Shown: positions 1 through 11,368, numbered from the stretch's first letter. The stretch: DNA of 64,000 nucleotides from Chryseobacterium sp. 18061 (GCA_902706205.1 CACSKA010000007.1:124001-188000); one strand, 5' to 3'. The notes: generated by a model from the letters alone, not told the origin. A program made the numbers and translations.

Positions 1-897
1 GATGTAGAATCCACCGAAGGCACGACCCACCGTTGTAACATTCGCCGCACCATTCGTTCGCTGGTCACGGGTGACCGCGTCGTCTGGCGCCCAGGGAAAT
101 CTGCCGCAGAAGGCGTTAACGTCAAAGGAATTGTGGAAGCCGTTCATGAGCGCACATCGGTACTGACGCGTCCGGATTTTTACGATGGTGTAAAACCGAT
201 TGCCGCAAATATCAATCAGATCGTTATCGTGTCAGCCATTCTGCCTGAGCTCTCACTGAACATTATCGACCGTTATCTTGTTGCCTGCGAAACGCTCGAC
301 GTTGAGCCGCTTCTCGTTCTGAACAAAATTGATCTTCTCGATGACGAAGGCCTGGCATTTGTTAATGAGCAGATGGATATCTATCGCAAAATTGGCTACA
401 CCGTATTGATGGTTTCCAGTCACAAGAAAGATGGTCTGAAGCCATTAGAAGAGGCACTGACCGGGCGTATCAGCATCTTTGCTGGCCAGTCCGGCGTGGG
501 TAAATCCAGCCTGCTGAACAACCTGCTCGGCCTGCAGACAGAGATCCTCACCAATGATGTCTCTGACAACTCAGGCCTCGGCCAGCACACCACCACCGCT
601 TCGCGTTTGTATCATTTCCCTCACGGTGGAGATGTGATTGACTCGCCGGGCGTGCGTGAGTTTGGCCTCTGGCATCTGGAAGCAGAACAAATCTTTAACG
701 GCTTTGTCGAATTCCATGAGTATTTAGGTGCCTGTAAATATCGCGACTGCAAGCACGACAATGATCCGGGCTGCGCAATTCGTGAAGCTGTTGAAAAAGG
801 TGATATCGCCGAAACGCGCTTTGAAAATTATCATCGCATCCTCGAAAGTATGTCAGAGGTAAAATCGCGTAAAACCTTTTCTGATAGCGGCAACTGA
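1..897 (+). CDS. rsgA: Ribosome small subunit-dependent GTPase RsgA (5' end outside window)
   Basis: Circularly permuted GTPase that assists late maturation of the 30S ribosomal subunit. The frame is open from base 1; 298 codons are visible against about 350 in E. coli RsgA, so roughly 50 N-terminal residues lie upstream. Visible in order: the end of the OB-fold (THRCNIRRT), the G4 motif NKID, the P-loop GQSGVGKSS, the G3-type segment DSPG, and the C-terminal zinc knuckle [14 protein letters not shown]. The sequence is collinear with E. coli RsgA throughout. psd follows 143 bp downstream on the same strand, as in E. coli. The partial state is due to the window edge, not to decay. Confidence 0.97.
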   Translation, partial: DVESTEGTTHRCNIRRTIRSLVTGDRVVWRPGKSAAEGVNVKGIVEAVHERTSVLTRPDFYDGVKPIAANINQIVIVSAILPELSLNIIDRYLVACETLDVEPLLVLNKIDLLDDEGLAFVNEQMDIYRKIGYTVLMVSSHKKDGLKPLEEALTGRISIFAGQSGVGKSSLLNNLLGLQTEILTNDVSDNSGLGQHTTTASRLYHFPHGGDVIDSPGVREFGLWHLEAEQIFNGFVEFHEYLGACKYRDCKHDNDPGCAIREAVEKGDIAETRFENYHRILESMSEVKSRKTFSDSGN

Positions 898-1040
898 CAT
901 TTAAGCTTAACGCCGATAGAATCAGCCCCTTTTTTAGTGCTCTGGATAATTCAAGCTGCAAATCCAGCAGCTTGAAATAGACGAGCAGAAAGGCTCCTAT
1001 TTGAGCCTGAAATGGCATAAACATTGGCCTGGAGGCTACC

Positions 1041-2009
1041 TTGCTAAACTCATTTAAACTTTCGCTTCAATACATTCTGCCTAAACTGTGGCTCACCCGC
1101 CTCGCAGGCTGGGGCGCAAGCAAACGAGCAGGCTGGCTGACAAAGCTGGTCATTGACCTGTTCGTAAAATGCTACAAAGTCGACATGAAAGAGGCGCAAA
1201 AGCCGGATACCGCCAGCTATCGCACCTTCAACGACTTCTTTGTTCGCCCACTGCGTGACGAAGTGCGTCCGATTGACACCGATCCAGGCGTGCTGGTCAT
1301 GCCGGCCGACGGCGTGATTAGCCAACTTGGCAAAATCGAAGACGACAAAATCCTGCAGGCAAAGGGCCATAACTACAGCCTTGAAGCGCTGCTGGCAGGC
1401 AACTACCAGATGGCGGCCCTGTTCCGTGACGGTTCTTTTGCCACGACCTATCTTTCGCCGCGCGACTATCACCGCGTGCACATGCCTTGCAACGGTATCC
1501 TGCGCGAAATGATTTACGTACCAGGCGATCTGTTCTCCGTTAACCATTTGACCGCGCAGAACGTGCCGAACCTGTTCGCCCGTAACGAACGCGTCATCTG
1601 CCTGTTTGATACTGAATTTGGCCCGATGGCACAGATTCTGGTCGGTGCGACTATCGTCGGCAGCATTGAAACCGTTTGGGCTGGCACTATTACCCCACCG
1701 CGCGAAGGCGTCATTAAGCGCTGGACCTGGCCTGCCGGTGAAAGCGAAGGTTCTGTTGCTCTGTTGAAAGGCCAGGAAATGGGTCGCTTCAAACTGGGTT
1801 CAACGGTTATCAACCTGTTTGCGCCGGGCAAAGTTCAGCTGGCAGAGCAGCTCGCCAGCCTGTCTGCGACCAAGATTGGTTTGCCGCTGGCAGTGTCTAC
1901 CGAAATATTTACCGCTCAGGAAACAGACGTTGTCACTCCTGCAGCAGAAGACGTTGTTACCGCGGATGAAATCATTCCGCCGGTTGATGATAAAAACGAC
2001 CAGGGCTAA
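1041..2009 (+). CDS. psd: Phosphatidylserine decarboxylase proenzyme
   Basis: Inner-membrane enzyme that decarboxylates phosphatidylserine to phosphatidylethanolamine, the major membrane phospholipid. It cleaves itself to make a pyruvoyl cofactor. The cleavage motif LGST is present with the cut between Gly253 and Ser254, and the autoproteolysis triad residues Asp90, His147 and Ser254 all fall at the expected positions. The start is TTG at 1041, preceded by GGAGG at 1031-1035; it gives the N-terminus [10 protein letters not shown] seen in E. coli. The length (322 aa) is normal; the acidic C-terminal tail is variable. It is followed by mscM after 17 bp, and the two are probably co-transcribed. 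Confidence 0.97.
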   Translation: MLNSFKLSLQYILPKLWLTRLAGWGASKRAGWLTKLVIDLFVKCYKVDMKEAQKPDTASYRTFNDFFVRPLRDEVRPIDTDPGVLVMPADGVISQLGKIEDDKILQAKGHNYSLEALLAGNYQMAALFRDGSFATTYLSPRDYHRVHMPCNGILREMIYVPGDLFSVNHLTAQNVPNLFARNERVICLFDTEFGPMAQILVGATIVGSIETVWAGTITPPREGVIKRWTWPAGESEGSVALLKGQEMGRFKLGSTVINLFAPGKVQLAEQLASLSATKIGLPLAVSTEIFTAQETDVVTPAAEDVVTADEIIPPVDDKNDQG

Positions 2010-2026
2010 CCACAAGGACCGCTGAC

Positions 2027-5000
2027 GTGCGCCTGATTATCACTTTTCTGATGGCCTGGTGCCTCAGCATGGGGGCGTACGCAGCAAGCGCCCCCGACGC
2101 CAAACAAATTACCCAGGAACTGGAACAGGCGAAAGCGGCAAAGCCCGCTCAGCCTGAAGCCGTCGAGGCGCTCCAGTCCGCGCTGAACGCGCTCGAAGAA
2201 CGTAAAGGTTCACTCGACCGCGTTCAGCAATATCAACAAGTTATCGATAACTTCCCCAAACTGTCTCAATCGCTGCGCACTCAACTCACTAACCTGCGCA
2301 ACGAGCCTCGTCAAGCCCCTGAAAACCTCACTACCGATGCACTGAATCAGGAAATCCTGCAGGTCAGTAGCCAGCTGCTTGAAAAAAGCCGTCAGGCCCA
2401 ACAGGAGCAGGAACGCGCCCGGGAAATTGCCGATTCACTCAGCCAGCTGCCGCAACAGCAAACCGACGCGCGCCGCCAGCTGAATGACGTCGAACGCCGC
2501 GTCGGCACCGCCACCGGTAAAACCGCGCTGGCACAAAATCTCAGCTTGCAGGCGGAATCCGCCAAGCTGAAAGCATTGGTCGACGAACTGGAGCTGGCAC
2601 AGCTTTCGGCCAACAACCGCCAGGAACTGGCGCGGATGCGCTCGGAGCTGGCGCAGAAACAGAGCGAGCAGCTAGATGCCTATCTCCAGGCACTGCGTAA
2701 CCAGCTCAATAGCCAGCGTCAGCGGGAAGCTGAAAAAGCGCTGGAAAGCACCGAATTATTAGCCGAGAACAGCGCTAACCTGCCGCCGAGTATCGTCCAG
2801 CAGTTCACCATTAACCGCGAACTGTCGCAGGCACTCAACCAGCAGGCGCAGCGAATGGATTTGGTGGCCTCTCAACAGCGTCAGGCAACTAATCAAACGC
2901 TGCAGGTCCGTCAGGCGCTGAACACCTTGCGCGAACAGTCTCAGTGGCTGGGCTCATCCAACCTGTTAGGCGAAGCCCTGCGCGCCCAGGTTGCCCGCCT
3001 GCCGGAGATGCCTAAGCCGCAGCAGCTTGATACCGAAATGGCTCAGCTGCGCGTCCATCGCCTGCGCTACGAAGACTTACTCAGCAAGCAAACTCAGCTG
3101 CGGGAAAGCCGCCAGACCGATGGTGAACCGCTGGCCAACGATGAATCACGAATTCTGGAAGCCCAGTTACGCACCCAGCGCGAGCTGCTCAACTCGTTGC
3201 TGCAGGGCGGTGATACACTGATCCTCGAACTCACCAAACTGAAAGTGGCCAATGGCCAGCTGGAAGATGCGCTGAAGGAAATCAACGAAGCCACCCACCG
3301 CTACCTGTTCTGGACCTCAGATGTCAGCCCGATAACCTTTGCCTGGCCGCTGGAAATCGTGCAGGATCTGCGTCGTCTGATTTCACTCGATACCTTCAGT
3401 CAGCTTGGCAAAGCCTCGATCATGATGCTGACCAGCAAAGAGACGCTAATCCCGCTGTTTGCTGCACTGATTCTGGTTGGGTTCAGCATCAGCTCGCGTA
3501 AGCACTTCACGCGATTTCTGGAGCGCTCCAGTAACCGCGTCGGCAAAGTGACGCAGGACCACTTCTGGCTCACGTTACGCACGGTGTTCTGGTCGATACT
3601 GGTCGCTTCACCGTTGCCGGTACTGTGGATGACACTCGGCTTCGGATTACAGGAAGCGTGGCCGTACCCGCTGGCCGTGGCGATTGGCAACGGCGTCACC
3701 GCGACCGTGCCGCTGCTATGGGTGGTGATGATTTGCGCCGCCTTTGCGCGCCCGAATGGCCTGTTCGTGGCGCACTTTGGCTGGCCTCGTAATCGCGTCG
3801 CTCGTGCGATGCGTTATTACCTGATGAGTATCGGGCTTATCGTGCCGCTGATTATGGCGCTGTTCATGTTCGATAACCTGCACGATCGCGAATTCTCATC
3901 TTCTCTCGGCAGACTGTGCTTTGTCCTTATCTGCGGGGCGCTGGGGATAGTGACGCTTAGCCTCAAGCGGGCAGGCATTCCGCTGTTCCTCGACAAAGAG
4001 GGCAGCGGCGAAAATATGGTTAACCGCATGCTGTGGAACCTGCTGATGGGCGCGCCGCTGATTGCGATTTTTGCCGCGTTGGTGGGTTATCTGGCGACGG
4101 CCGAAGCGCTGCTGGCACGCCTTGAAACTTCGGTGGCCATCTGGTTCCTGCTGCTGGTAATTTATCACGTGATCCGCCGTTGGATGCTGATTCAGCGTCG
4201 TCGTATCGCCTTCGACCGCGCGAAGCATCGCCGGGCGGAAATGCTGGCGCAGCGCGCCCGTGGCGAAGAAGAGGCTCATCACAACACCAGCCTGGAAGGC
4301 TCGCCGGAAGTGGATATCAGCGAAGTGGATCTCGACACCCTCAGCGCACAGTCTCTGCGACTGGTGCGTTCCATCCTGATGCTTATCGCGCTGGTGTCGG
4401 TGATTGTGCTGTGGTCCGAAATTCATTCGGCATTTGGCTTCCTCGAAAACATCTCGCTGTGGGACGTGACGTCCACGGTGCAGGGCGTCGAAAGCCTTGA
4501 GCCGATTACTCTTGGTGCGGTACTGATTGCGATTCTGGTGTTTATCATCACCACTCAGCTGGTGCGCAATCTCCCTGCCCTGCTCGAACTGGCGGTACTC
4601 CAACACCTCAGCCTGACGCCAGGCACCGGTTATGCCATCACAACTATCACTAAATATTTGCTTATGCTGATTGGCGGGCTAGTTGGCTTCTCGATGATCG
4701 GTATCGAGTGGGCGAAACTGCAATGGCTGGTTGCCGCCCTGGGTGTCGGGCTCGGATTTGGTTTGCAGGAGATATTCGCCAACTTTATTTCGGGCCTGAT
4801 TATCCTGTTCGAAAAACCTATTCGAATCGGCGATACCGTCACGATCCGCGATTTAACCGGCAGTGTAACGAAGATCAATACCCGTGCGACCACCATCAGC
4901 GACTGGGACCGTAAAGAGATAATCGTGCCGAATAAGGCGTTTATCACCGAGCAGTTCATCAACTGGTCGCTGTCAGACTCTGTCACACGCGTGGTGTTGA

Positions 5001-5344
5001 CCGTTCCGGCGCCGTCGGATGCCAACAGTGAAGAAGTGACGCAGATCCTGATGACCGCCGCAGAGCGCTGCTCGCTGGTGATTGATACCCCGGCGCCGGA
5101 GGTGTTCCTGGTCGATTTGCAGCAGGGTATTCAGATTTTCGAGTTGCGTATCTACGCCGCCGAAATGGGTCACCGTATGCCGCTGCGCCATGAGATTCAC
5201 CAGCTGATCCTGGCCGGATTCCGCGAACACGGAATTGATATGCCGTTCCCACCGTTCCAGATGCGTCTGGAAACCATGGACGGTCGGAAAACCGGTAGAA
5301 CGCTGACGTCTACGGGACGCAATCGCCCGGCGGGGAGTTTGTAA
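2027..5344 (+). CDS. mscM: Miniconductance mechanosensitive channel MscM
   Basis: Large MscS-family channel (YjeP) of the inner membrane that opens under membrane tension during hypo-osmotic shock. The 1105-aa protein has a signal peptide (about residues 1-20, ending AYA-AS), a long Gln/Leu/Arg-rich coiled-coil periplasmic domain (to about 470), a series of membrane helices, and a C-terminal MscS pore and beta domain. The pore helix is Gly/Ala rich (ALGVGLGFGLQE) and is followed by the typical EKPIRIGDTV segment. The start is GTG at 2027. It is immediately downstream of psd, as in E. coli. A perfect 15-bp hairpin follows the stop. Confidence 0.95.
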   Translation: MRLIITFLMAWCLSMGAYAASAPDAKQITQELEQAKAAKPAQPEAVEALQSALNALEERKGSLDRVQQYQQVIDNFPKLSQSLRTQLTNLRNEPRQAPENLTTDALNQEILQVSSQLLEKSRQAQQEQERAREIADSLSQLPQQQTDARRQLNDVERRVGTATGKTALAQNLSLQAESAKLKALVDELELAQLSANNRQELARMRSELAQKQSEQLDAYLQALRNQLNSQRQREAEKALESTELLAENSANLPPSIVQQFTINRELSQALNQQAQRMDLVASQQRQATNQTLQVRQALNTLREQSQWLGSSNLLGEALRAQVARLPEMPKPQQLDTEMAQLRVHRLRYEDLLSKQTQLRESRQTDGEPLANDESRILEAQLRTQRELLNSLLQGGDTLILELTKLKVANGQLEDALKEINEATHRYLFWTSDVSPITFAWPLEIVQDLRRLISLDTFSQLGKASIMMLTSKETLIPLFAALILVGFSISSRKHFTRFLERSSNRVGKVTQDHFWLTLRTVFWSILVASPLPVLWMTLGFGLQEAWPYPLAVAIGNGVTATVPLLWVVMICAAFARPNGLFVAHFGWPRNRVARAMRYYLMSIGLIVPLIMALFMFDNLHDREFSSSLGRLCFVLICGALGIVTLSLKRAGIPLFLDKEGSGENMVNRMLWNLLMGAPLIAIFAALVGYLATAEALLARLETSVAIWFLLLVIYHVIRRWMLIQRRRIAFDRAKHRRAEMLAQRARGEEEAHHNTSLEGSPEVDISEVDLDTLSAQSLRLVRSILMLIALVSVIVLWSEIHSAFGFLENISLWDVTSTVQGVESLEPITLGAVLIAILVFIITTQLVRNLPALLELAVLQHLSLTPGTGYAITTITKYLLMLIGGLVGFSMIGIEWAKLQWLVAALGVGLGFGLQEIFANFISGLIILFEKPIRIGDTVTIRDLTGSVTKINTRATTISDWDRKEIIVPNKAFITEQFINWSLSDSVTRVVLTVPAPSDANSEEVTQILMTAAERCSLVIDTPAPEVFLVDLQQGIQIFELRIYAAEMGHRMPLRHEIHQLILAGFREHGIDMPFPPFQMRLETMDGRKTGRTLTSTGRNRPAGSL

Positions 5345-5350
5345 TTAGGA

Positions 5351-5388
5351 CGTAAGCCCGGCAGCACAGGTTGGCTGCCGGGCTTACG
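5351..5388. terminator. Hairpin between convergent mscM and yjeM
   Basis: A perfect 15-bp inverted repeat (cgtaagcccggcagc and its complement, 8-base loop) fills the gap between the two convergent stop codons. It has no clear T-run on either side, so termination is inferred from position and stem strength. Confidence 0.7.
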
Positions 5389-5389
5389 G

Positions 5390-6889
5390 TTATGCAGGCT
5401 CTACAACAAGCGTTGTCGTACGGCGGCGATAGTTCTCATAAATGGCGGATGCCAGCAGTGAGAAGAAAATTGGCCCACCAATCATCCACAGCGCACTACT
5501 GTAATCCCCTGCTTCAATCACCGGCTGAATCACCGTAAAGATGTTGGCGAAAGCCACAATCAGCACCACGACGGTGGTGGCCAGCAGAATCGACAGGCGT
5601 GATTTAAAGATAACGAACGGGCGATCCAGGCCGGCTTTAGCCTTGAAGAACGGGAAGGCGATGGTCAGGAACAGATACGGCAGCGTCATAGAGACGTTCG
5701 CCATCAGCGTCAGTTTGTTATAAAACGCCGATGCGGTATCTCCGCCAAACGACACCAGCAGAATGAACAAGCACACCAGCAGACACTGCATCCACATGGC
5801 ATTCCCGGGCATACCGACTGCATTCAGGCGAGTCATTTTGGCCGGCCACAGCGCCTTCGGCGTCCCCTGAATAATCGCCTTCAGCGGAGAGTAAATCAGC
5901 GTGAAAAATGCGCCTGTATAGGCCAGGAACATCGACAGGCCTGTGATGCGGGCAAACCATACGCCCATCGTGATAGCACCTTCCTGCGACAAATTTAGCG
6001 CGTGGCCAAAGTTCGCCCCGAGGCTGGTCATCAGCACATAGGTAATGTTGCCGAGGTTGGTGGAGCGATTGCTCAGCACGGCTTGCCAGTTAGTGCTTAC
6101 GCCCCACAGGAATATCGCCAGCGAATAGCCGATGGAAATCACGATAGCGGCGATGATGATGCCTTTGGCAAAGTTCTTTTCCGGGTTCTCGGTTTTATCG
6201 ACCAGGCCGCCGACAGCTTCAATCCCACCGTAGGCAAAAATGGCAAATACCACAAACGAGAGCATCGACAAGCCGGTTTGATAACCCGGGTTAGGCGAGG
6301 CGGTAAACGCGACCGGCTCGGCAAAATGTCCGCCGTTCAGCGCGAAGATGGCAATACTCACCGCCAGCAAGACCAGGTTCAGGCACATCACCGCAATCCC
6401 ACCCACGGCGGTAATTTTGGCAATTTTATTGATACCTTTTGCGGCCACGAACGTCACCGCCACCATCCACAAAACGGCCAGGATCCCGACCATCTGAGTT
6501 GAACTCAGACCGATGAATGACCAGGTCTGGGTTTTATCGGCCCCGAACAGAAAAGTCGACAGTGGTACCCAAATCTTCGCCGCGGTGCTGACCATCCACA
6601 CCACGTAGGAGGAGAACCACATGAAGGTGCCGATAAACGCATAGCGTGGACCGACGCTGTTGTTCATCCAGGAGTAGATCCCGCCCTCTTCTTTACGAAA
6701 TGCGGATCCCATTTCCGCCATCATTAGCGCGAAAGGGATGAAGAAGAACAGAGCCGAAAGCAGGTAAAACGGCGTGGCACTGTAGCCCATCAAATAAAAC
6801 GCCGACGGACTGTTGGCGAAGCCAAACACCGACGTGAAAATCATGAGGATGAGGCCCGTCAGACTCATCCTTTTTATATTTTGGGTCAT
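5390..6889 (-). CDS. yjeM: APC-family amino acid transporter YjeM
   Basis: A 499-aa integral membrane protein of the amino acid-polyamine-organocation superfamily, in the glutamate:GABA antiporter-like group. It has about 12 hydrophobic segments and is collinear with E. coli YjeM from its first residues (MTQNIKRMSLTGL). The substrate is not established. An AGGAGG ribosome-binding site lies just upstream of the ATG at 6889. It lies next to epmA on the same strand, as in E. coli. The small genes yjeN and yjeO, found between yjeM and mscM in E. coli, are absent here. Confidence 0.93.
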   Translation of the reverse strand: MTQNIKRMSLTGLILMIFTSVFGFANSPSAFYLMGYSATPFYLLSALFFFIPFALMMAEMGSAFRKEEGGIYSWMNNSVGPRYAFIGTFMWFSSYVVWMVSTAAKIWVPLSTFLFGADKTQTWSFIGLSSTQMVGILAVLWMVAVTFVAAKGINKIAKITAVGGIAVMCLNLVLLAVSIAIFALNGGHFAEPVAFTASPNPGYQTGLSMLSFVVFAIFAYGGIEAVGGLVDKTENPEKNFAKGIIIAAIVISIGYSLAIFLWGVSTNWQAVLSNRSTNLGNITYVLMTSLGANFGHALNLSQEGAITMGVWFARITGLSMFLAYTGAFFTLIYSPLKAIIQGTPKALWPAKMTRLNAVGMPGNAMWMQCLLVCLFILLVSFGGDTASAFYNKLTLMANVSMTLPYLFLTIAFPFFKAKAGLDRPFVIFKSRLSILLATTVVVLIVAFANIFTVIQPVIEAGDYSSALWMIGGPIFFSLLASAIYENYRRRTTTLVVEPA

Positions 6890-7117
6890 TAACCCTCCTG
6901 AATCCTGGCGAAAATCGAGAATACTTTCAAAGCGATGCCCGTCGTGCCGAACAGAAATGGCGGCGCGGTAAGGTGATAAAATCGGACATGATGTCAGGAT
7001 AATAAGGCAAACACAGATAAAAAATGTGACTTTTAAAGCTGAACTGAAATTATCATCTAAGTAACGAGTATGTTACAGATGTAAATTCGAAAGGAGGGTG
7101 AGGGGATTTCAGACTTT

Positions 7118-7141
7118 CGCCGCCGGAAGAACCCGGCGGCG
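7118..7141 (-). terminator. Probable epmA terminator hairpin
   Basis: A 9-bp GC-only stem (cgccgccgg / ccggcggcg) lies just past the epmA stop codon. The T-run is poor, so strength is uncertain. Confidence 0.5.
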
Positions 7142-7154
7142 AGTGTCAATCACA

Positions 7155-8132
7155 TCAAGCGCGATCTACCGTAAAAGCAATCACGTCGCCAATGCTTTTG
7201 GCACCCAGAGCCAGCATCACCAGACGATCGACTCCCAGTGCGACACCGGAGCTGTCCGGCATTCCGGCGTTGAGCGCTTCCAACAGATTAATGTCAATCG
7301 GCTGCTGCGGCAGGCCGCGGGCGGCACGTTTACGGTTGTCCTGCTCGAAACGTTGCTGCTGTTCACGCGCGTCAGTCAGTTCGTGGAAACCATTCGCCAG
7401 CTCAATACCTTTGTAATACACCTCGAAGCGTTCCGCCACGCGGTGATCTTCGGTGCTGATCTGCGCCAGCGAAGCCTGGCTTGCCGGGAAGTGATAGACG
7501 AAAGTCGGACGGTCTTTTCCAATATGCGGCTCAACGCCCATGGCGAACAGCAGTTGCAACAGAGTGTCGCGGTCTTCTTCAGTGTCGGCAATGTTACTGA
7601 GATCGAGTTTAGCCGCCACTTCGCGCAGCTGCGTCTTATCTGCCGACAGCGGATCAATTTCGAGATGACGCTGGAAAGCCTGCTGATAGGAGAGGCTCTC
7701 TGCCGGCTGGCATTCCAGTACCTGCTGCAATAGATCGTCCACTTCGTTGATCAGGCGGTACATGTCGTAATGCGGACGATACCACTCGAGCATGGTGAAT
7801 TCTGGGTTGTGATGACGTCCCATCTCTTCATTACGAAAGCTTCTACACAGCTGGAACACCGGGCCACATCCCGCTGCCAGCAGGCGCTTCATGTGATATT
7901 CCGGGCTGGTCATCATGTAGAGATTAATACCCTGAGAATGGCCGGGGCCGACAAAACGCGTCTCAAACGGGACCAGATGAATATCCGTCACCGTCGCCTG
8001 ACTCATGCACGGCGTATCCACCTCCAGCACGCCGCGGTCGGTAAAGAAGCGGCGGATTTCCGCCATAATGGCCGCGCGTTTCAACAGATTGGGGATGGAG
8101 GCGCTCGGCTGCCAGGTGGCCGTTTCGCTCAT
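7155..8132 (-). CDS. epmA: EF-P--lysine lysyltransferase EpmA (PoxA/GenX)
   Basis: A paralogue of class II lysyl-tRNA synthetase that attaches (R)-beta-lysine to Lys34 of elongation factor P, allowing EF-P to rescue ribosomes stalled at polyproline. The 325-aa protein has the catalytic core only, with no tRNA anticodon-binding domain, as is normal for EpmA. Class II motif 2 ([19 protein letters not shown]) and motif 3 ([12 protein letters not shown]) are visible. The start at 8132 (MSETATW) is chosen over an in-frame ATG seven codons upstream because GGAGAG stands 7 nt before it and it matches E. coli. The partner genes efp and epmB lie 6 kb away in this window. Confidence 0.95.
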   Translation of the reverse strand: MSETATWQPSASIPNLLKRAAIMAEIRRFFTDRGVLEVDTPCMSQATVTDIHLVPFETRFVGPGHSQGINLYMMTSPEYHMKRLLAAGCGPVFQLCRSFRNEEMGRHHNPEFTMLEWYRPHYDMYRLINEVDDLLQQVLECQPAESLSYQQAFQRHLEIDPLSADKTQLREVAAKLDLSNIADTEEDRDTLLQLLFAMGVEPHIGKDRPTFVYHFPASQASLAQISTEDHRVAERFEVYYKGIELANGFHELTDAREQQQRFEQDNRKRAARGLPQQPIDINLLEALNAGMPDSSGVALGVDRLVMLALGAKSIGDVIAFTVDRA

Positions 8133-8293
8133 GGTAAAACTCTCCGAAGACAAACAAAGGCCCGAAGTCTACCCGCAAGCGCTGCATGAGACAAATTTTG
8201 CCCAGCGAAAACGTCCGTCGATGGCGTAAAGACGTTTCCGTGATGCAATTCATCAATTTCGATGATAAATGGCCAAACAGAACAACAAAAAAA

Positions 8294-8334
8294 TCGAACG
8301 CGTCAAATTTCCATCACAACCATATGGATATACT
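8294..8334 (+). promoter_or_regulatory. frdA promoter with FNR site
   Basis: TCGAACGCGTCAA (8294-8306) matches the position and form of the FNR box of the E. coli frd promoter, and TATACT (8329-8334) is a good -10. The FNR centre would lie near -41 from a start at about 8341, a class II activation geometry. The downstream segment ATAAAGGAGCAGTGGAAT is also shared with E. coli. The rest of the 311-bp epmA-frdA gap shows nothing else recognisable. Confidence 0.7.
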
Positions 8335-8444
8335 GAGCTACCCATAAAGGAGCAGTGGAATCACGTTCGCAATTGCCGTGCCGACTAAGTGAACTACCTT
8401 TGGTTAGGTGTGTTGCGAAATAACAACAATTCTGGAGGAATGTC

Positions 8445-10235
8445 GTGCAAACCTTTCATGCCGATCTGGCCGTTATAGGCGCTGGCGGGGCGGGATTACG
8501 AGCTGCAATAGCCGCAGCACAAGCCAATCCAAACGCAAAAATCGCACTGATTTCAAAAGTTTACCCTATGCGTAGCCATACCGTTGCCGCTGAAGGCGGT
8601 TCTGCGGCGGTCACTCAGGACCATGACAGCTTTGAGTACCATTTCAACGATACCGTTTCCGGTGGCGATTGGCTCTGTGAGCAAGATGTCGTGGACTACT
8701 TTGTTCACCATTGCCCGACCGAGATGACCCAGCTTGAGCAATGGGGATGCCCATGGAGCCGCCGTGAAGATGGTTCCGTTAACGTGCGTCGCTTCGGCGG
8801 AATGAAAATTGAGCGTACCTGGTTTGCCGCAGATAAAACCGGCTTCCATATGCTGCACACCCTCTTCCAGACTTCACTGCAATTCCCTCAAATTCAGCGC
8901 TTTGACGAACACTTCGTGCTGGATATTCTGGTCGATGACGGTCAGGCGCGCGGCCTCGTGGCGATGAATATGATGGAAGGCGATCTGATCCAGATTCGCG
9001 CCAACGCGGTCGTCATGGCGACGGGTGGTGCGGGTCGCGTTTATCGCTACAACACCAACGGCGGCATCGTCACCGGTGACGGCATGGGCATGGCGCTGAG
9101 CCACGGCGTGCCGCTGCGTGATATGGAGTTCGTCCAGTATCACCCAACTGGCCTGCCAGGCTCCGGCATTTTGATGACGGAAGGCTGTCGCGGTGAAGGC
9201 GGTATTCTGGTCAACAAAGACGGCTACCGTTACCTGCAAGATTACGGCATGGGACCAGAAACGCCGCTCGGCGAGCCGAAAAATAAATACATGGAACTGG
9301 GCCCGCGCGACAAAGTGTCCCAGGCTTTCTGGCACGAATGGCGCAAAGGCAACACTATCTCCACGCCGCGTGGGGAGGTGGTTTACCTCGACCTGCGCCA
9401 TCTCGGCGAGAAAAAGCTGCTGGAACGTCTGCCATTTATCTGCGAACTGGCCAAAGCCTATGTCGGCGTCGACCCGGTGAAAGAACCGATTCCGGTGCGT
9501 CCAACCGCGCATTACACCATGGGCGGAATTGAAACCGACCAGCAGTGCGAAAGCCGCATCAAGGGACTTTTCGCCGTGGGTGAATGTTCTTCCGTCGGCC
9601 TGCACGGCGCAAACCGTCTGGGTTCCAACTCATTAGCAGAACTGGTGGTCTTTGGCCGTATGGCCGGTGAACGTGCGATGGAACGTGCTTCGACAGCAGG
9701 TGAAGCCAACAGCGCGGCGCTGGATGCACAGGTGGTAGATGTCGAAAAACGCCTGAAAGCGCTGGTTAACCAGGAAGGCAACGAGAACTGGTCGAAGATC
9801 CGCGACGAAATGGGCCTGTCGATGGAAGAAGGTTGCGGTATCTACCGCACGCCGGAACTGATGCAGAAAACCATCGATAAACTGGCTGAGTTGCAGGAAC
9901 GCTTTAAACGCGTGCGTATCACCGACACCTCGAGCGTGTTCAACACCGATTTGCTGTACACCATCGAGCTGGGCCACGGCCTGAACGTTGCCGAGTGCAT
10001 GGCACATTCCGCCCTGGCGCGTAAAGAGTCCCGTGGGGCGCATCAGCGCCTGGACGAAGGCTGCACCGAGCGTGATGACGTTAACTTCCTCAAGCATACC
10101 CTTGCTTTCCGCGATGCAGATGGCACTACGCGCCTTGAGTACAGCGACGTGAAGATAACCACTCTGCCACCTGCGAAACGCGTTTACGGCGGAGAAGCGG
10201 AAGCTGCCGATAAGAAGGAGACGGCAAATGGCTGA
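8445..10235 (+). CDS. frdA: Fumarate reductase flavoprotein subunit
   Basis: Catalytic subunit of the membrane-bound quinol:fumarate reductase, the terminal reductase of anaerobic fumarate respiration. The 596-aa protein starts with the dinucleotide-binding motif GAGGAG (residues 12-17) and carries the [10 protein letters not shown] segment, whose His45 (counting Met) is the covalent FAD attachment site. Active-site segments such as HPTGLPGSG and [14 protein letters not shown] are present. The start is GTG with GGAGGA just upstream, exactly as in E. coli. It overlaps frdB by 8 bases, showing translational coupling. Confidence 0.98.
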   Translation: MQTFHADLAVIGAGGAGLRAAIAAAQANPNAKIALISKVYPMRSHTVAAEGGSAAVTQDHDSFEYHFNDTVSGGDWLCEQDVVDYFVHHCPTEMTQLEQWGCPWSRREDGSVNVRRFGGMKIERTWFAADKTGFHMLHTLFQTSLQFPQIQRFDEHFVLDILVDDGQARGLVAMNMMEGDLIQIRANAVVMATGGAGRVYRYNTNGGIVTGDGMGMALSHGVPLRDMEFVQYHPTGLPGSGILMTEGCRGEGGILVNKDGYRYLQDYGMGPETPLGEPKNKYMELGPRDKVSQAFWHEWRKGNTISTPRGEVVYLDLRHLGEKKLLERLPFICELAKAYVGVDPVKEPIPVRPTAHYTMGGIETDQQCESRIKGLFAVGECSSVGLHGANRLGSNSLAELVVFGRMAGERAMERASTAGEANSAALDAQVVDVEKRLKALVNQEGNENWSKIRDEMGLSMEEGCGIYRTPELMQKTIDKLAELQERFKRVRITDTSSVFNTDLLYTIELGHGLNVAECMAHSALARKESRGAHQRLDEGCTERDDVNFLKHTLAFRDADGTTRLEYSDVKITTLPPAKRVYGGEAEAADKKETANG

Positions 10236-10962
10236 GATGAAGAATTTGAAAATCGAGATCGTGCGCTACAACCCGGAAGTAGACACCGCGCCGCACAGCG
10301 CGTTCTATGAAGTGCCTTACGACGAGCAAACGTCGTTGCTGGATGCGCTGGGTTATATCAAAGATAACCTTGCGCCAGACCTCAGCTATCGCTGGTCCTG
10401 CCGTATGGCGATTTGCGGCTCCTGCGGCATGATGGTGAACAAGGTGCCGAAACTTGCCTGTAAAACCTTCCTGCGTGAATACGAAAAAGGGCTGAAGGTC
10501 GAAGCGCTGGCGAATTTCCCGATTGAGCGCGATCTGGTGGTCGATATGACCCACTTTATCGAAAGTCTGGAAGCTATTAAGCCGTACATCATTGGCAATC
10601 CGCGTACGCCGGATCAGGGACCAAACACCCAAACCCCGGCGCAGATGGCGAAATACCATCAGTTCTCCGGCTGCATCAACTGCGGTCTGTGCTACGCCGC
10701 CTGCCCGCAGTTTGGTCTCAACAAAGAGTTTATTGGCCCGGCGGCTATTACGCTGGCACATCGTTATAACGAAGACAGCCGCGACCACGGGAAAAAGGAG
10801 CGCATGGCGCAACTGAACGGCAAAAATGGCGTCTGGAGCTGCACCTTTGTCGGCTACTGCTCGGAAGTGTGTCCGAAGCACGTTGACCCGGCTGCCGCCA
10901 TTCAGCAGGGCAAAGTGGAAAGCTCGAAAGACTTTCTTATCGCCACCCTGAAACCACGCTAA
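10228..10962 (+). CDS. frdB: Fumarate reductase iron-sulfur subunit
   Basis: Carries electrons from the membrane quinol site to FrdA. The 244-aa protein holds the [2Fe-2S] ligands Cys58, Cys63, Cys66 and Cys78, then two C-terminal cluster motifs, [12 protein letters not shown] (Cys149/152/155/159) and [12 protein letters not shown], for the [4Fe-4S] and [3Fe-4S] centres. It is collinear with E. coli FrdB and sits in the frdABCD operon. Confidence 0.98.
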   Translation: MAEMKNLKIEIVRYNPEVDTAPHSAFYEVPYDEQTSLLDALGYIKDNLAPDLSYRWSCRMAICGSCGMMVNKVPKLACKTFLREYEKGLKVEALANFPIERDLVVDMTHFIESLEAIKPYIIGNPRTPDQGPNTQTPAQMAKYHQFSGCINCGLCYAACPQFGLNKEFIGPAAITLAHRYNEDSRDHGKKERMAQLNGKNGVWSCTFVGYCSEVCPKHVDPAAAIQQGKVESSKDFLIATLKPR

Positions 10963-10972
10963 GGAGTGCATC

Positions 10973-11368
10973 ATGACGACAAAACGCAAACCCTACGTGC
11001 AGCCGATGACCTCCACGTGGTGGAAGAAACTGCCTTTTTATCGCTTTTACATGATTCGCGAAGGAACCGCGCTTCCAACAGTATGGTTCAGCATCGTGTT
11101 GATTTACGGACTGTTCGCACTGAAGCACGGCGCTGAATCCTGGGCGGGCTACGTCGGGTTCCTGCAAAACCCCATAGTAATAGTGCTGAATCTCATAACC
11201 CTGGCCGCCGCGTTGCTGCATACCAAAACCTGGTTTGAATTAGCACCAAAAGCCGCCAATGTGATTATCAAAGGCGAGAAGTTAGGGCCAGAGCCGGTCA
11301 TTAAAGCGCTGTGGGGGGTGACGATTGTGGTCACCGTGGTGATCCTGTTTGTCGCACTGTTCTGGTAA
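10973..11368 (+). CDS. frdC: Fumarate reductase membrane anchor subunit C
   Basis: A 131-aa membrane anchor with three hydrophobic helices that, with FrdD, binds menaquinol and fixes FrdAB to the inner face of the membrane. The N-terminal signature [26 protein letters not shown], read here as two blocks from residue 2, is typical of the family, including the conserved Glu29 region after YMIRE. The start follows AAGGAG. Confidence 0.97.
   Translation: MTTKRKPYVQPMTSTWWKKLPFYRFYMIREGTALPTVWFSIVLIYGLFALKHGAESWAGYVGFLQNPIVIVLNLITLAAALLHTKTWFELAPKAANVIIKGEKLGPEPVIKALWGVTIVVTVVILFVALFW

Noticed and set aside
3896..4606. A 236-codon open frame opposite mscM
   Set aside because: The translation is Gln/His/Arg rich, as expected for the complement of a Leu/Val-rich membrane protein; mscM is certain here.
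8874..9605. A 243-codon open frame opposite frdA, with similar ones at 9633-10097 and 10126-10989
   Set aside because: All lie fully inside the well-conserved frdAB genes on the opposite strand and show no family features.
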